The notes under the pieces are model-generated. The model saw only the letters and a list, made by a program, of their open reading frames with translations, ran no database searches and was not told the DNA's origin. From Paraburkholderia translucens (GTDB lineage Bacteria; Pseudomonadota; Gammaproteobacteria; Burkholderiales; Burkholderiaceae), in assembly GCF_020881035.1 (NCBI RefSeq), contig NZ_JAJITC010000014.1, positions 62,001 through 126,000 of the forward strand: a stretch of 64,000 bases of DNA, written 5' to 3'. How positions within the stretch are numbered: position 1 is the first letter of the stretch; every line of letters starts with the position of its first letter. A program made the translations under genes and the position numbers. This document shows positions 17,843-25,954 of the stretch, piece by piece.

Positions 17843-17871
17843 ATACTAGCCAGTAAGTATTTGCGTGTCAA
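17843..17871 (-). promoter_or_regulatory. Promoter of the NlpC/P60 gene
   Basis: TTGACA (17871-17866) and TAGTAT (17848-17843) stand 17 bases apart on the minus strand. The start would lie about 45 bases before the ATG. Confidence 0.75.
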
Positions 17872-17926
17872 AAGGAATAGGAAAATTCAATCGACTTACG
17901 CACCCAATTGGGGAACAGGTGAAAAA

Positions 17927-19558
17927 TCAACGATCAAGCGCGGCTTTCAGTAGCTTTCGCGTGTAAGGATGCGACGGTGCCGCAAAAATCTTCTCAACTT
18001 CGCCGGTCTCGATGATCGATCCGTTTTGCATCACCACCACGCGGTGCGCCATCGCCCCGATCACCTCGAGATCGTGGCTGATGAACACGAAACCGAGGTT
18101 GTATTTGTGCTGCAGGCCGGTGAGCAGTTTGAGCACCTGCTGCTGGATCGAGACATCGAGCGCGCTGGTCGGTTCGTCGAGGATCAGTACGCGCGGCTCC
18201 AGTACCAGCGCGCGCGCGATCGCGATGCGCTGGCGCTGGCCGCCCGAAAATTCATGCGGATAGCGATACAGGGCCGTCCGGTCGATGCCGACTTCGCGCA
18301 GCACCGCCACCACCTTGTCGCGCCGCGCCTGCGGCGTCATTTGCGGCCGGTGCAGCGCGAGCCCCTCGCCGACGATTCGCTCGATCGTCTGCCGCGGCGA
18401 AAGCGAACTAAAAGGATCCTGAAAGACGACCTGCATGTTCGAGCGTAACGCCGTTTTTTCGGCGCCGCGATAGCTCGCGAGCGGCCTGCCCTGAAACTCG
18501 ATCTGACCCTGCGCGGTGCGCTGCAGACCGAGCAGCGCCATCGCAAGCGTCGACTTGCCCGAGCCTGATTCGCCGACGATCCCGAGCGTCTCGCCCTGGC
18601 GAACCGACACGTTCGCCGCGTCGACCGCGCGAAACCGGCCCGAACCGAACCAGCCACGTAGCCCGGGTAGCTTCGTTTTGAAGTCGACCGACACGCCGCG
18701 CGCTTCGAGCAGCACCGGCGAGATCGGCAGCACCGGTGCGACCTCGCGCTGCGGCCGGCTCGCGAGCAGCCGCTGGGTATACGGATGGCGCGGCGCCTCG
18801 AACACCTGCTCGACCGCGCCGGTTTCGACCAGCACGCCCCGCTCCATCACCGCGACGCGCTGGGCGAAGTGACGCACGAGGTTCAGGTCGTGCGTGATCA
18901 GCAGCACCGCCATGCCGCGCTTCTGCGCTTCGTCGCGCTGCAATTCCAGCAGCAGCTCGACGATCTGCGCGCGGATCGTCACGTCGAGCGCGGTGGTCGG
19001 CTCATCGGCTAGCAACAGGCGCGGCCGGCAGGCGAGCGCCATCGCGATCATCGCGCGCTGCCGCTGTCCGCCCGAGAGCTGATGCGGGTAACTGTTCACG
19101 CGCTTCTCCGGCTCGTTGATGCCGGTGCGCGCGAGCAGCGCGACCGCGCGCTTCGCTGCCTCGGTCGCGCTCACGCCATCGTGCACGACGATCGTCTCCG
19201 CAATCTGGTCGCCAATGGTGTACAGCGGATTGAGCGCGGTCATCGGCTCCTGGAAGATCATCGCGATGTCCGAGCCACGCAGGCCGCGCATCGCGCGCTC
19301 GCTCTTCGCGAGCAGGTCCTCACCATCGAAGCGGATCGCGCCGCTCACCTGTGCGTCGGAGAGCAGGCGCAGCACCGACAGCGCGGTCACGCTTTTGCCC
19401 GAGCCCGACTCACCGACGAGCGCGACGCGCTCGCCGCGCGCGATCGCGAGCGTGACGTCGTCGACGGCCACCGTGTCGCCGAACGCGACGCGCAGATGGT
19501 CGAGTTCGAGCAGCGGCGTATCCCTCGATTGCGGATCGATGTGCGGCAGCGCGCTCAT
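17927..19558 (-). CDS. yejF: Peptide ABC importer, double ATP-binding protein YejF
   Basis: The 543-residue protein carries two complete ABC cassettes in one chain. Cassette 1 has Walker A GESGSGKS (K55), signature LSGGQRQR and Walker B LLLADEPTTALD. Cassette 2, from about residue 280, has GESGSGKS, FSGGQRQR and LILDEPTSALD. It powers uptake of oligopeptides by YejAB-E at the inner membrane; in enterobacteria the system also imports microcin C. The ATG at 19558 overlaps the yejE stop in an ATGA junction, which settles the start. It is the last gene of the operon. Confidence 0.95.
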   Translation of the reverse strand: MSALPHIDPQSRDTPLLELDHLRVAFGDTVAVDDVTLAIARGERVALVGESGSGKSVTALSVLRLLSDAQVSGAIRFDGEDLLAKSERAMRGLRGSDIAMIFQEPMTALNPLYTIGDQIAETIVVHDGVSATEAAKRAVALLARTGINEPEKRVNSYPHQLSGGQRQRAMIAMALACRPRLLLADEPTTALDVTIRAQIVELLLELQRDEAQKRGMAVLLITHDLNLVRHFAQRVAVMERGVLVETGAVEQVFEAPRHPYTQRLLASRPQREVAPVLPISPVLLEARGVSVDFKTKLPGLRGWFGSGRFRAVDAANVSVRQGETLGIVGESGSGKSTLAMALLGLQRTAQGQIEFQGRPLASYRGAEKTALRSNMQVVFQDPFSSLSPRQTIERIVGEGLALHRPQMTPQARRDKVVAVLREVGIDRTALYRYPHEFSGGQRQRIAIARALVLEPRVLILDEPTSALDVSIQQQVLKLLTGLQHKYNLGFVFISHDLEVIGAMAHRVVVMQNGSIIETGEVEKIFAAPSHPYTRKLLKAALDR

Positions 19559-20661
19559 TGACCACCTCCGGCGTGTATCGCATCGGAGATACGCGTGTCG
19601 AGCGCGTTGCGCAGCGCGTCACCCATGAAGGTCAATAGCAGCAGCATGGCCACCAGCACGCCGAAGGTCGACACCGAGATCCACCACGCATCGAGATTCG
19701 CCTTGCCCTGTGCCAGCAGTTCGCCGAGGCTCGGGGTCGGCGGCGGCACGCCGAGCCCGAGGAAATCGAGACTCGTCAGCGCGAGAATCGCGCTGCTCAT
19801 GCTGAACGGCAGGAACGTGATGACCGGCGTCAGACTGTTCGGCAACACGTGACGCCAGATGATCTGCCCATGCGACAGGCCCATCGCGCGCGCGGCGCGC
19901 ACGTAATCCTGCTGGCGATTGCGCAGGAACTCCGCGCGCACGTAATCCGACAGCCCGATCCAGTTGAACAGCGACAGCAGCACGATCAGCAGCGCGAAGC
20001 TGCGCTCGAAGATCGACGAAAAGATGATCAGCAGATAGAGCTGCGGCATCGCGTTCCAGATCTCGATCAGACGCTGCCCGACGATATCGGTTCGTCCTCC
20101 GAAGTACCCTTGCACCGCCCCTGCGGCAATGCCGACTATCGTGCTGATCACGGTCAGCACGAGGCCGAACGCGACCGACACCCCAAAACCGTACAGCAGA
20201 CGCGCGAACAGATCGCGGCCGCGGTCGTCGGTGCCGAGCCAGTTTTCGCGCGACGGCGGTGCCGGATTGGGCGCTTTCGAGAAGTAATTGAGCGTGTCGT
20301 AGTAGTAATGATTCGGCGGATAGAGCGCGAAGTTACCCGGTGCATCGAAGCGATGGCGGATATACGGATCGAGATAATCGGTCGGCGTGGGGAAGTCGCC
20401 GCCGAAGGTGGTCTCGGCGTAGGTCTTGACCAGCGGGAAATACAGATGACCGTCGTAGCGCACGACAACCGGCTTGTCGTTCGACCACAGCGGCCCCACG
20501 AGGCTCGCCGCGAACGCGACGACGAAAATGACGAGGCTCCAGTAGCCCAGACGCTGCTGGCGAAAACGCTGCCACACGCGGCGCGCCGGCGACGGCGAGA
20601 TCAGGGCGCGAGCAGGTTCGGCGCGCGCCGCCGCATCGGCGGAAAGATGGGCTCGATTCAT
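19555..20661 (-). CDS. yejE: Peptide ABC importer permease YejE
   Basis: Inner-membrane permease, 368 residues, of the OppC/DppC class. An N-terminal cytoplasmic stretch leads to one membrane segment (GYWSLVIFVVAFAASLVGPL). A large periplasmic loop with many aromatic residues follows, then a five-helix permease core. The core includes the EAA-type loop around YVRAARAMGLSHGQIIWRHVLPN. That loop contacts YejF. The ATG at 20661 shares one base with the yejB stop (TGATG), so translation is coupled. An upstream ATG at 20712 lies inside yejB and would add 17 residues. Confidence 0.94.
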   Translation of the reverse strand: MNRAHLSADAAARAEPARALISPSPARRVWQRFRQQRLGYWSLVIFVVAFAASLVGPLWSNDKPVVVRYDGHLYFPLVKTYAETTFGGDFPTPTDYLDPYIRHRFDAPGNFALYPPNHYYYDTLNYFSKAPNPAPPSRENWLGTDDRGRDLFARLLYGFGVSVAFGLVLTVISTIVGIAAGAVQGYFGGRTDIVGQRLIEIWNAMPQLYLLIIFSSIFERSFALLIVLLSLFNWIGLSDYVRAEFLRNRQQDYVRAARAMGLSHGQIIWRHVLPNSLTPVITFLPFSMSSAILALTSLDFLGLGVPPPTPSLGELLAQGKANLDAWWISVSTFGVLVAMLLLLTFMGDALRNALDTRISDAIHAGGGQ

Positions 20662-21698
20662 CAGCGCTCCAGTTGTTCGAATTGGATGCGGGGATCGACC
20701 CATACGTAGCAAAGGTCGGAAATCAGCCGCGTGACGAGGCCGATCAGCGTAAACAGATACAGCGTGCCGAGCACGACCGGATAGTCGCGCCGCATCACCG
20801 ATTCATACGAGAGCAACCCGAGCCCGTCGAGCGAAAACAGCGTTTCGATCAGCAGACTGCCGGTGAAAAACGCGCCGATGAACGCGCCGGGGAAATTGAC
20901 GATCAACGGCAAGAGCGCATTGCGAAACACGTGCTTCCACAGCACGCGCCTCTCGGACAGCCCTTTGGCGCGCGCGGTCAGCACGTATTGCTTGCGGATT
21001 TCGTCGAGGAACGCATTTTTCGTCAGCATCGTGACGACCGCGAAGCTGCCCACCACCGACGCCGTGATCGGCAACGTGATGTGCCACAGATAGTCGAGGA
21101 TCTTGCCGACGAGGCTCAGTTGGTCCCAGTTGTCGGAGGTGAGGTTGCGCAGCGGAAAGAGCTGCAGGAACGAGCCGCCGCCGAACAGCACCAGCAGCAG
21201 CACGCCGAGCACGAAGCCCGGAATCGCGTAGCCGACCAGTACGACGAGGCTCGTCGCGAGATCGAAGCGCGAGCCGTTGCGCACCGCCTTCGCGATGCCG
21301 AGCGGCACCGATATCAGGTAGGTCAGAAAGAACGTCCACAGGCCGATGCTGATCGACACCGGCAGCTTCGAGACGATCAACGACCAAACGCTCTGATGAC
21401 GGAAATAGCTCTGGCCGAGATCGAAGGTCGCGAAGCGCTTGAGCATCAGCACGTAGCGCTCGAGCGGCGGCTTGTCGAAGCCGTACAGCTGCTTCAGTTG
21501 CGCCACCTGTTGCGCGTCGACGCCGCTATGCGGGCGCAGCCCGAACGGCGAGGCGCCCTCCGCGCCCTTGCGCAGTTCGTGCGTCATCTGCTCGACAGGG
21601 CCGCCCGGCACGAACTGGATCACGACGAAGGTCAGCGTCAGCACGCCGAGCAGCGTCGGGATCATCAGCAGCAGGCGTTTGAGGATGTAGCTCCACAT
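20661..21698 (-). CDS. yejB: Peptide ABC importer permease YejB
   Basis: Inner-membrane permease, 345 residues, of the OppB/DppB class. It begins with the canonical MWSYILKRLLLMIPTLLGV helix, which fixes the start at 21698. It continues with the periplasmic segment FVPGGPVEQM, five further membrane segments, and the coupling loop containing YVLTARAKGLSERRVLWKH. It forms the transmembrane channel with YejE. It follows yejA by 49 bases. Confidence 0.94.
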   Translation of the reverse strand: MWSYILKRLLLMIPTLLGVLTLTFVVIQFVPGGPVEQMTHELRKGAEGASPFGLRPHSGVDAQQVAQLKQLYGFDKPPLERYVLMLKRFATFDLGQSYFRHQSVWSLIVSKLPVSISIGLWTFFLTYLISVPLGIAKAVRNGSRFDLATSLVVLVGYAIPGFVLGVLLLVLFGGGSFLQLFPLRNLTSDNWDQLSLVGKILDYLWHITLPITASVVGSFAVVTMLTKNAFLDEIRKQYVLTARAKGLSERRVLWKHVFRNALLPLIVNFPGAFIGAFFTGSLLIETLFSLDGLGLLSYESVMRRDYPVVLGTLYLFTLIGLVTRLISDLCYVWVDPRIQFEQLER

Positions 21699-21747
21699 AG
21701 GCGGTGTTCCGGTGCGACGGCGTTGTTCGGGGCGATCGGTCCGCGGA

Positions 21748-23664
21748 TCAGTCGGCGATGTCCGAGTGCGCACGCGCCTGCGGATCCTCGTACCACCACA
21801 TCGTCGTGATCCAGCCTTCCGCGCCATAGTACAGCGGTAAAGTCTTCGGCCACGCGAGCCCGCGCCTGAACGCGACGCGATGCGTGCCGCTGTACCAGTG
21901 CGGCACCACATAGTAGCCATGCATCAGCAGACGGTCGAGCGCGTGTGCGGCGTCGGTCAGCTGCTCGCGCGTTTGCGCATGGACCAGCGCGTCGAGCACC
22001 GCGTCGACGGCGGGCGACTTCAGGCCGATCGCGTTGTCCGAGCCGGGCGTATCGGCGGACTTGCTGCCGAAGCGGGTGATCTGCTCGGCGCCGGGCACCT
22101 GCACGTCGGGCATGCGAATCGTCGTCACGTCGAAGTCGAATGCATCGAGCCGCTTCTGATAGACGGCGAAGTCGGTGGTGCGGAAGTTGACGGTAATGCC
22201 GAGCTTCTGCAGATTGCGCGTGAAGGTCGCGATGATCGGCTCCATCGACGAGGCCGAACCCGAGTCGTCGAGTATCTCGAACTGGAACGGCTCGCCCTTC
22301 GCGTTGCGCAGCGCGCCGTCGCGGTAGGTCCAGCCGGCTTGCTGCAAAAGATCGCGCGCCTGCAGCAGGTTCGCGCGCAGCGAGCCGGGCGGATCGGTAT
22401 CGGGCTGCTTCGGCATCGGCCCGAATACCGCCGGGTCGAGCTGGGCGCGAAACGGCTCGAGCAGCGCGAGCTCGCCTGGCGAAGGCAAGCCCTTCGCCTG
22501 CCATTCGGTGTTGGCGAAAAAGCTGTCGATGCGCGTGTACTGGCTGAAAAACAGCTGGCGGTTCAGCCATTGAAAGTCGAGCGCGAGATCGAGCGCCTTG
22601 CGCACACGCACGTCCTGAAACAGCGGCCGGCGCGTGTTGAGGAAAAAGCCCTGCATGCCGGTGCCGTTGTGCTGCACGAACTCGCGCTTGATCAACTCGC
22701 CGCTGTCGAACTTCTTGCCGACGTCGCGCCGCACCCAGTTGCGCGCGATGTATTCGACGAGCGCATCGTACTCGCCGGCCTTGAATGCTTCGAGCCGCGC
22801 GGTGCTATCGGCATACAGCTTGTAGACGATGCGATCGAAGTTGTTCATGCCGGCGCGCACTGGCAGATCGGCGCCCCAGTAGTGCGGATCGCGTTTAAAC
22901 GTGATCGTGCGGCCGTTGTCGAAGCTATCGATCAGGTACGGCCCGCTGCCGATCGGCTTTTCGAACGCGATTTGATCGAACGGAATGCGGCTGCCGTCGG
23001 GCTTCATCCCCCACTTGCGCGAGAACACCGGCATGCTGCCCGCGAGCAGCGGCAACTCGCGATTGCGCTCGCGAAACTCGAAGCGCACCGTGGCCGGATC
23101 GACGACGACCGCGCGCTTGATCTCACCGAAAATCGACGCGTATTGCGGCGCGGCTTGCGGGCTCTTCAGCGTGTCGAGCGAGAACTTGACGTCGTCGGCG
23201 GTGACCGGGTCGCCGTTCGAAAAACGTGCACGCGGGTTGATATGGAACGTAACCGACAGGCCGTCGGGCGCGACGACGATGTCGTCGGCAAGCAGTCCGT
23301 AGGCCGACGCAACCTCGTCGCTGCTGCCGATCGTCAGGCTCTCGAACATCAGCTCGAGGCCGGGCGCGGTATTGCCGCGCAGCGTGAACGGATTGAACTT
23401 GTCGAAACTCGTGAGGCGGCTCGGATTCGCGAGCACGAGCGTGCCGCCTTTCGGCGCATCGGGATTGACGTAATCGAAGTGCTTGAAGCCGGCCGGATAT
23501 TTCGGCTCGCCGTACTGGGCGATCGCATGCGCGGCGTGCGCCTGCGGCGCGACGAGCAGACTCGCGCATAGCAGCGCGGCGGCGAACGCGGCGCGCAAGG
23601 GTCCATGAATCACGCTGTGTCGAAGCGCATGAGGCGTTTGAACCCGTCGCGAGCCAGTTGTCAT
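21748..23664 (-). CDS. yejA: Periplasmic peptide-binding protein YejA
   Basis: Solute-binding component of the Yej importer, 638 residues, family 5 of extracellular solute-binding proteins. A signal peptide of about 45 residues ends PQAHAAHA. The start of the mature protein, with the segment YVNPDAPKGGTLVL, is characteristic of YejA. The ATG at 23664 is chosen because it places the signal peptide normally. A frame extension to 23775 would precede it with non-hydrophobic residues. It is first in the operon yejA-B-E-F, and a TAGAAT hexamer about 40 bases upstream could be its -10, but the -35 is poor. Confidence 0.94.
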   Translation of the reverse strand: MTTGSRRVQTPHALRHSVIHGPLRAAFAAALLCASLLVAPQAHAAHAIAQYGEPKYPAGFKHFDYVNPDAPKGGTLVLANPSRLTSFDKFNPFTLRGNTAPGLELMFESLTIGSSDEVASAYGLLADDIVVAPDGLSVTFHINPRARFSNGDPVTADDVKFSLDTLKSPQAAPQYASIFGEIKRAVVVDPATVRFEFRERNRELPLLAGSMPVFSRKWGMKPDGSRIPFDQIAFEKPIGSGPYLIDSFDNGRTITFKRDPHYWGADLPVRAGMNNFDRIVYKLYADSTARLEAFKAGEYDALVEYIARNWVRRDVGKKFDSGELIKREFVQHNGTGMQGFFLNTRRPLFQDVRVRKALDLALDFQWLNRQLFFSQYTRIDSFFANTEWQAKGLPSPGELALLEPFRAQLDPAVFGPMPKQPDTDPPGSLRANLLQARDLLQQAGWTYRDGALRNAKGEPFQFEILDDSGSASSMEPIIATFTRNLQKLGITVNFRTTDFAVYQKRLDAFDFDVTTIRMPDVQVPGAEQITRFGSKSADTPGSDNAIGLKSPAVDAVLDALVHAQTREQLTDAAHALDRLLMHGYYVVPHWYSGTHRVAFRRGLAWPKTLPLYYGAEGWITTMWWYEDPQARAHSDIAD

Positions 23665-23775
23665 GGAGTCTTGCTGGAAAGTGGGCAGTGGCGATGTGGG
23701 GGATTCTACCCAATTACCTTGCTCGATCCGGCGGCTGACTGCGACCAAATGCCCGACGGACCTGGGTGCCCGCAC

Positions 23776-23803
23776 AAAAAAAACCGCCCTCGAGGGGCGG
23801 TTT
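23776..23803 (-). terminator. Terminator after the His/Pro-rich small protein gene
   Basis: A nine-pair stem (AAACCGCCC/GGGCGGTTT, five-base loop) is followed on the minus strand by a run of eight Ts in total. It lies 40 bases past the stop of the small gene and upstream of yejA, so it insulates the two. Confidence 0.85.
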
Positions 23804-23843
23804 GGTGCCTGCTTGTGGCAGATCGGCGCGCTTCAGGGCCGAC

Positions 23844-24188
23844 TCAGTGCCAGCCACGATGCTCGTCGTGGTGACCGCGCCCATAGCCGTGGCCCGGCGG
23901 ATGGTGGCGATACCAGTCGTCACGCTCCCAGTAGCGACGGCCGTCCCAGTAACGATCGCCATGCCAGCCGATCACGATTTGCGGGCCGCCGTAGTACACG
24001 GGTGCCGGCTGATAGACGACGGGCGGCGGCGGAGGCGGCGGCGGTGCGTAGACCGGAGCCGGTGCGACATAGACCGGCGCGGGAATGCCGATATTGACCC
24101 CGACGTTGAGCCCGGCAGCCATTGCGGCACCCGATGCGGCTAACGTCAACACCCCGAGCATAAGCGGAACAGGACGAGCGGACTTCAT
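23844..24188 (-). CDS. Small exported His-, Tyr- and Pro-rich protein
   Basis: A 114-residue protein with a clear signal peptide (residues 1-25, ending GAAMAAG). The mature part has three zones: a short valine/glycine strand (LNVGVNIGIPAP), a PVYVAPAPVYAPPP proline run with eight consecutive prolines, and a C-terminal tail rich in His, Trp, Tyr, Arg and Asp (RYWDGRRYWERDDWYRHH). Proteins of this look are common in Burkholderia and are usually unannotated. The tail resembles metal- or surface-binding low-complexity sequence, but no function is known to me. AAAGGTG lies four bases before the ATG. It has its own terminator. Confidence 0.8.
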   Translation of the reverse strand: MKSARPVPLMLGVLTLAASGAAMAAGLNVGVNIGIPAPVYVAPAPVYAPPPPPPPPVVYQPAPVYYGGPQIVIGWHGDRYWDGRRYWERDDWYRHHPPGHGYGRGHHDEHRGWH

Positions 24189-24385
24189 TGATCACCTTTG
24201 GAGGAACACGTTTTGTTGGCGGAAATATAACGCAAGGCAGCAAGCCTCGTATTTCAACTTTGTAATAACTGCTGCTGAAAATCGCCCTGCGGCGCAGGCG
24301 TAACGCGCGGTTACATCCGCCTGACGGCGGGGATAAAAATGCCGCGTGCGGGCCGAGGAACATTCCCCAAACGATTCCCGCAAAC
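24189..24385. other. Gene-free stretch with no clear feature
   Basis: Upstream region of the small exported protein gene (minus strand). No gene is visible and no -10/-35 pair is convincing. Confidence 0.3.
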
Positions 24386-24442
24386 GAACATTTTCCATGT
24401 TCGAAAGAACATTTTCATTCGATGCCAAGATGACATGTCATC
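24386..24442. promoter_or_regulatory. Cluster of dyads upstream of the MFS-GH31-porin genes
   Basis: GAACAT at 24386, ATGTTC at 24397 and GAACAT at 24407 form two interlocking inverted repeats sharing the middle arm. The tract GAACATTTTC occurs twice. Seventeen bases further on is the perfect 14-base palindrome GATGACATGTCATC (24429-24442). The remaining 200 bases up to the MFS start hold no gene. Confidence 0.5.
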
Positions 24443-24648
24443 CGATCACATAATCTGAATCGGCCGAATCCCAGCAATTTATCCCGAAAAATCAAGGAAT
24501 GAATCGCCATCAACTATGGTTTCCCCGGATATCGAGGCGCCTCTCGGGTGGTAGGATGACTGGCAGTGAAAACCAATAAATGTTCGAATTCGCGCATGCC
24601 CGGCCGTTACCTCGAAAGCAACGGCTCGATGCGCCACGGAGACTGATC

Positions 24649-25935
24649 TTGAAAACCATCAAGGGAATGCGCTGGTGGATCATCGCCCTCGTTTGCGCGG
24701 GGACGATCGTCAACTATCTGTCGCGCAACGCGCTCGGCGTGATGGCGCCCGAACTGATGAAGCTGCTTCACATGAGCACGCAGCAGTATTCGTACGTGGT
24801 CGGCGCGTTTCAGGTCGGCTATACGGTGATGCAACCCGTCTGCGGTCTGATCATCGACCTGATCGGCCTGCGTCTCGGCTTCGCCCTGTTTGCATGCCTG
24901 TGGTCGCTCGTGGGCGTGTTCCACGGTTTCGCGGGCAACTGGTTTTCGCTCGCGGCGCTGCGCGGCTTCATGGGTCTGTCCGAAGCGGTGGCGATTCCGG
25001 CCGGCATGAAGGTCGTCGCCGAATGGTTTCCCGATCGCGAAAAGTCCGTCGCGGTCGGCTACTTCAATGCGGGCACCTCGCTCGGCTCGCTGCTTGCGCC
25101 GCCGCTCGTCGTGTTCCTTTCCCTGCGCTACGGCTGGCAAAGCGCGTTCGCGGTCACCGGCGCGCTCGGTTTCGTGTGGGCCGCCGCGTGGTTCGCGCTG
25201 TACCGCTCGCCCGCCGAGCACAAGCGCGTGAGCGATGCCGAGCGCACCGCGATCGTCGAAGGCCAGGCACCGCCCGCCGCGCGGCGCGCGAGCGTGCGTG
25301 AAGTGCTGCGCACGCGCCGCTTCTGGGCGATCGCGCAAGCGCGCTTTTTCGCGGAGCCCGCATGGCAAACGTTCAGCTTCTGGATTCCGCTCTATCTCGC
25401 CACCCAGCGTCATATGGATCTGAAGCAGATCGCCATGTTCGCGTGGCTGCCGTTTCTCGCCGCGGACCTCGGCGGCCTGTTCGGCGGCTATCTGTCGCCG
25501 TTCCTGATGAAGCATTTTCGCGTGCCGCTGATCTGGTCGCGCATCTCGGGCGTCGTGCTCGGTGCGCTGATGATGCTCGGCCCGGCGTCGATCGGTCTCG
25601 TCGCATCGCCCTATCAAGCCATTGCCCTCTTCTGTGTCGGCGGCTTCGCGCACCAGATGATCTCAGCGCTCGTCAACACGCTCGCGGCCGACGTCTTCGA
25701 TCCGGGCGAAGTCGGCACCGTCGCCGGCTTCGCGGGGATGGCCGCGTGGATCGGCGGCCTCGGCTTCTCGCTGATGGTGGGCGCGCTCGCCGATTCGATC
25801 GGCTACACGCCGCTGTTCGGCGCACTCGGCGCATTCGACATCATCGGCGCGACGCTGCTGATCGTCCTGATGCGTGGTGTGCCGCGCCACGGCCGCGCGC
25901 GCCGCGTCGACCTCGGTGTGAAAACCGCTGCGTGA
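24649..25935 (+). CDS. MFS transporter, anion:cation symporter (hexuronate-type) family
   Basis: Twelve-helix major facilitator, 428 residues. The first helix leads into IVNYLSRNALGVMAPEL, the NYLxR signature of the ACS family that includes ExuT-type hexuronate and other organic-anion carriers. The loop after helix 2 (LIIDLIGLRLGFAL) lacks the full classic motif A. The TTG at 24649 is preferred as the start because GGAG sits seven bases upstream and a short basic tail leads straight into helix 1. An ATG at 24580 in frame would add 23 residues. The GH31 gene follows after 19 bases, so the two are very likely one operon. The substrate is a sugar acid or oligosaccharide by inference only. Confidence 0.88.
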   Translation: MKTIKGMRWWIIALVCAGTIVNYLSRNALGVMAPELMKLLHMSTQQYSYVVGAFQVGYTVMQPVCGLIIDLIGLRLGFALFACLWSLVGVFHGFAGNWFSLAALRGFMGLSEAVAIPAGMKVVAEWFPDREKSVAVGYFNAGTSLGSLLAPPLVVFLSLRYGWQSAFAVTGALGFVWAAAWFALYRSPAEHKRVSDAERTAIVEGQAPPAARRASVREVLRTRRFWAIAQARFFAEPAWQTFSFWIPLYLATQRHMDLKQIAMFAWLPFLAADLGGLFGGYLSPFLMKHFRVPLIWSRISGVVLGALMMLGPASIGLVASPYQAIALFCVGGFAHQMISALVNTLAADVFDPGEVGTVAGFAGMAAWIGGLGFSLMVGALADSIGYTPLFGALGAFDIIGATLLIVLMRGVPRHGRARRVDLGVKTAA

Positions 25936-25954
25936 CCTCCCTCGAAGACTCATC

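Noticed and set aside
17927..23664. Microcin C-specific import operon
   Set aside because: The genes are yejABEF by sequence, but no microcin or immunity gene is nearby. A general peptide uptake role is the safer reading.
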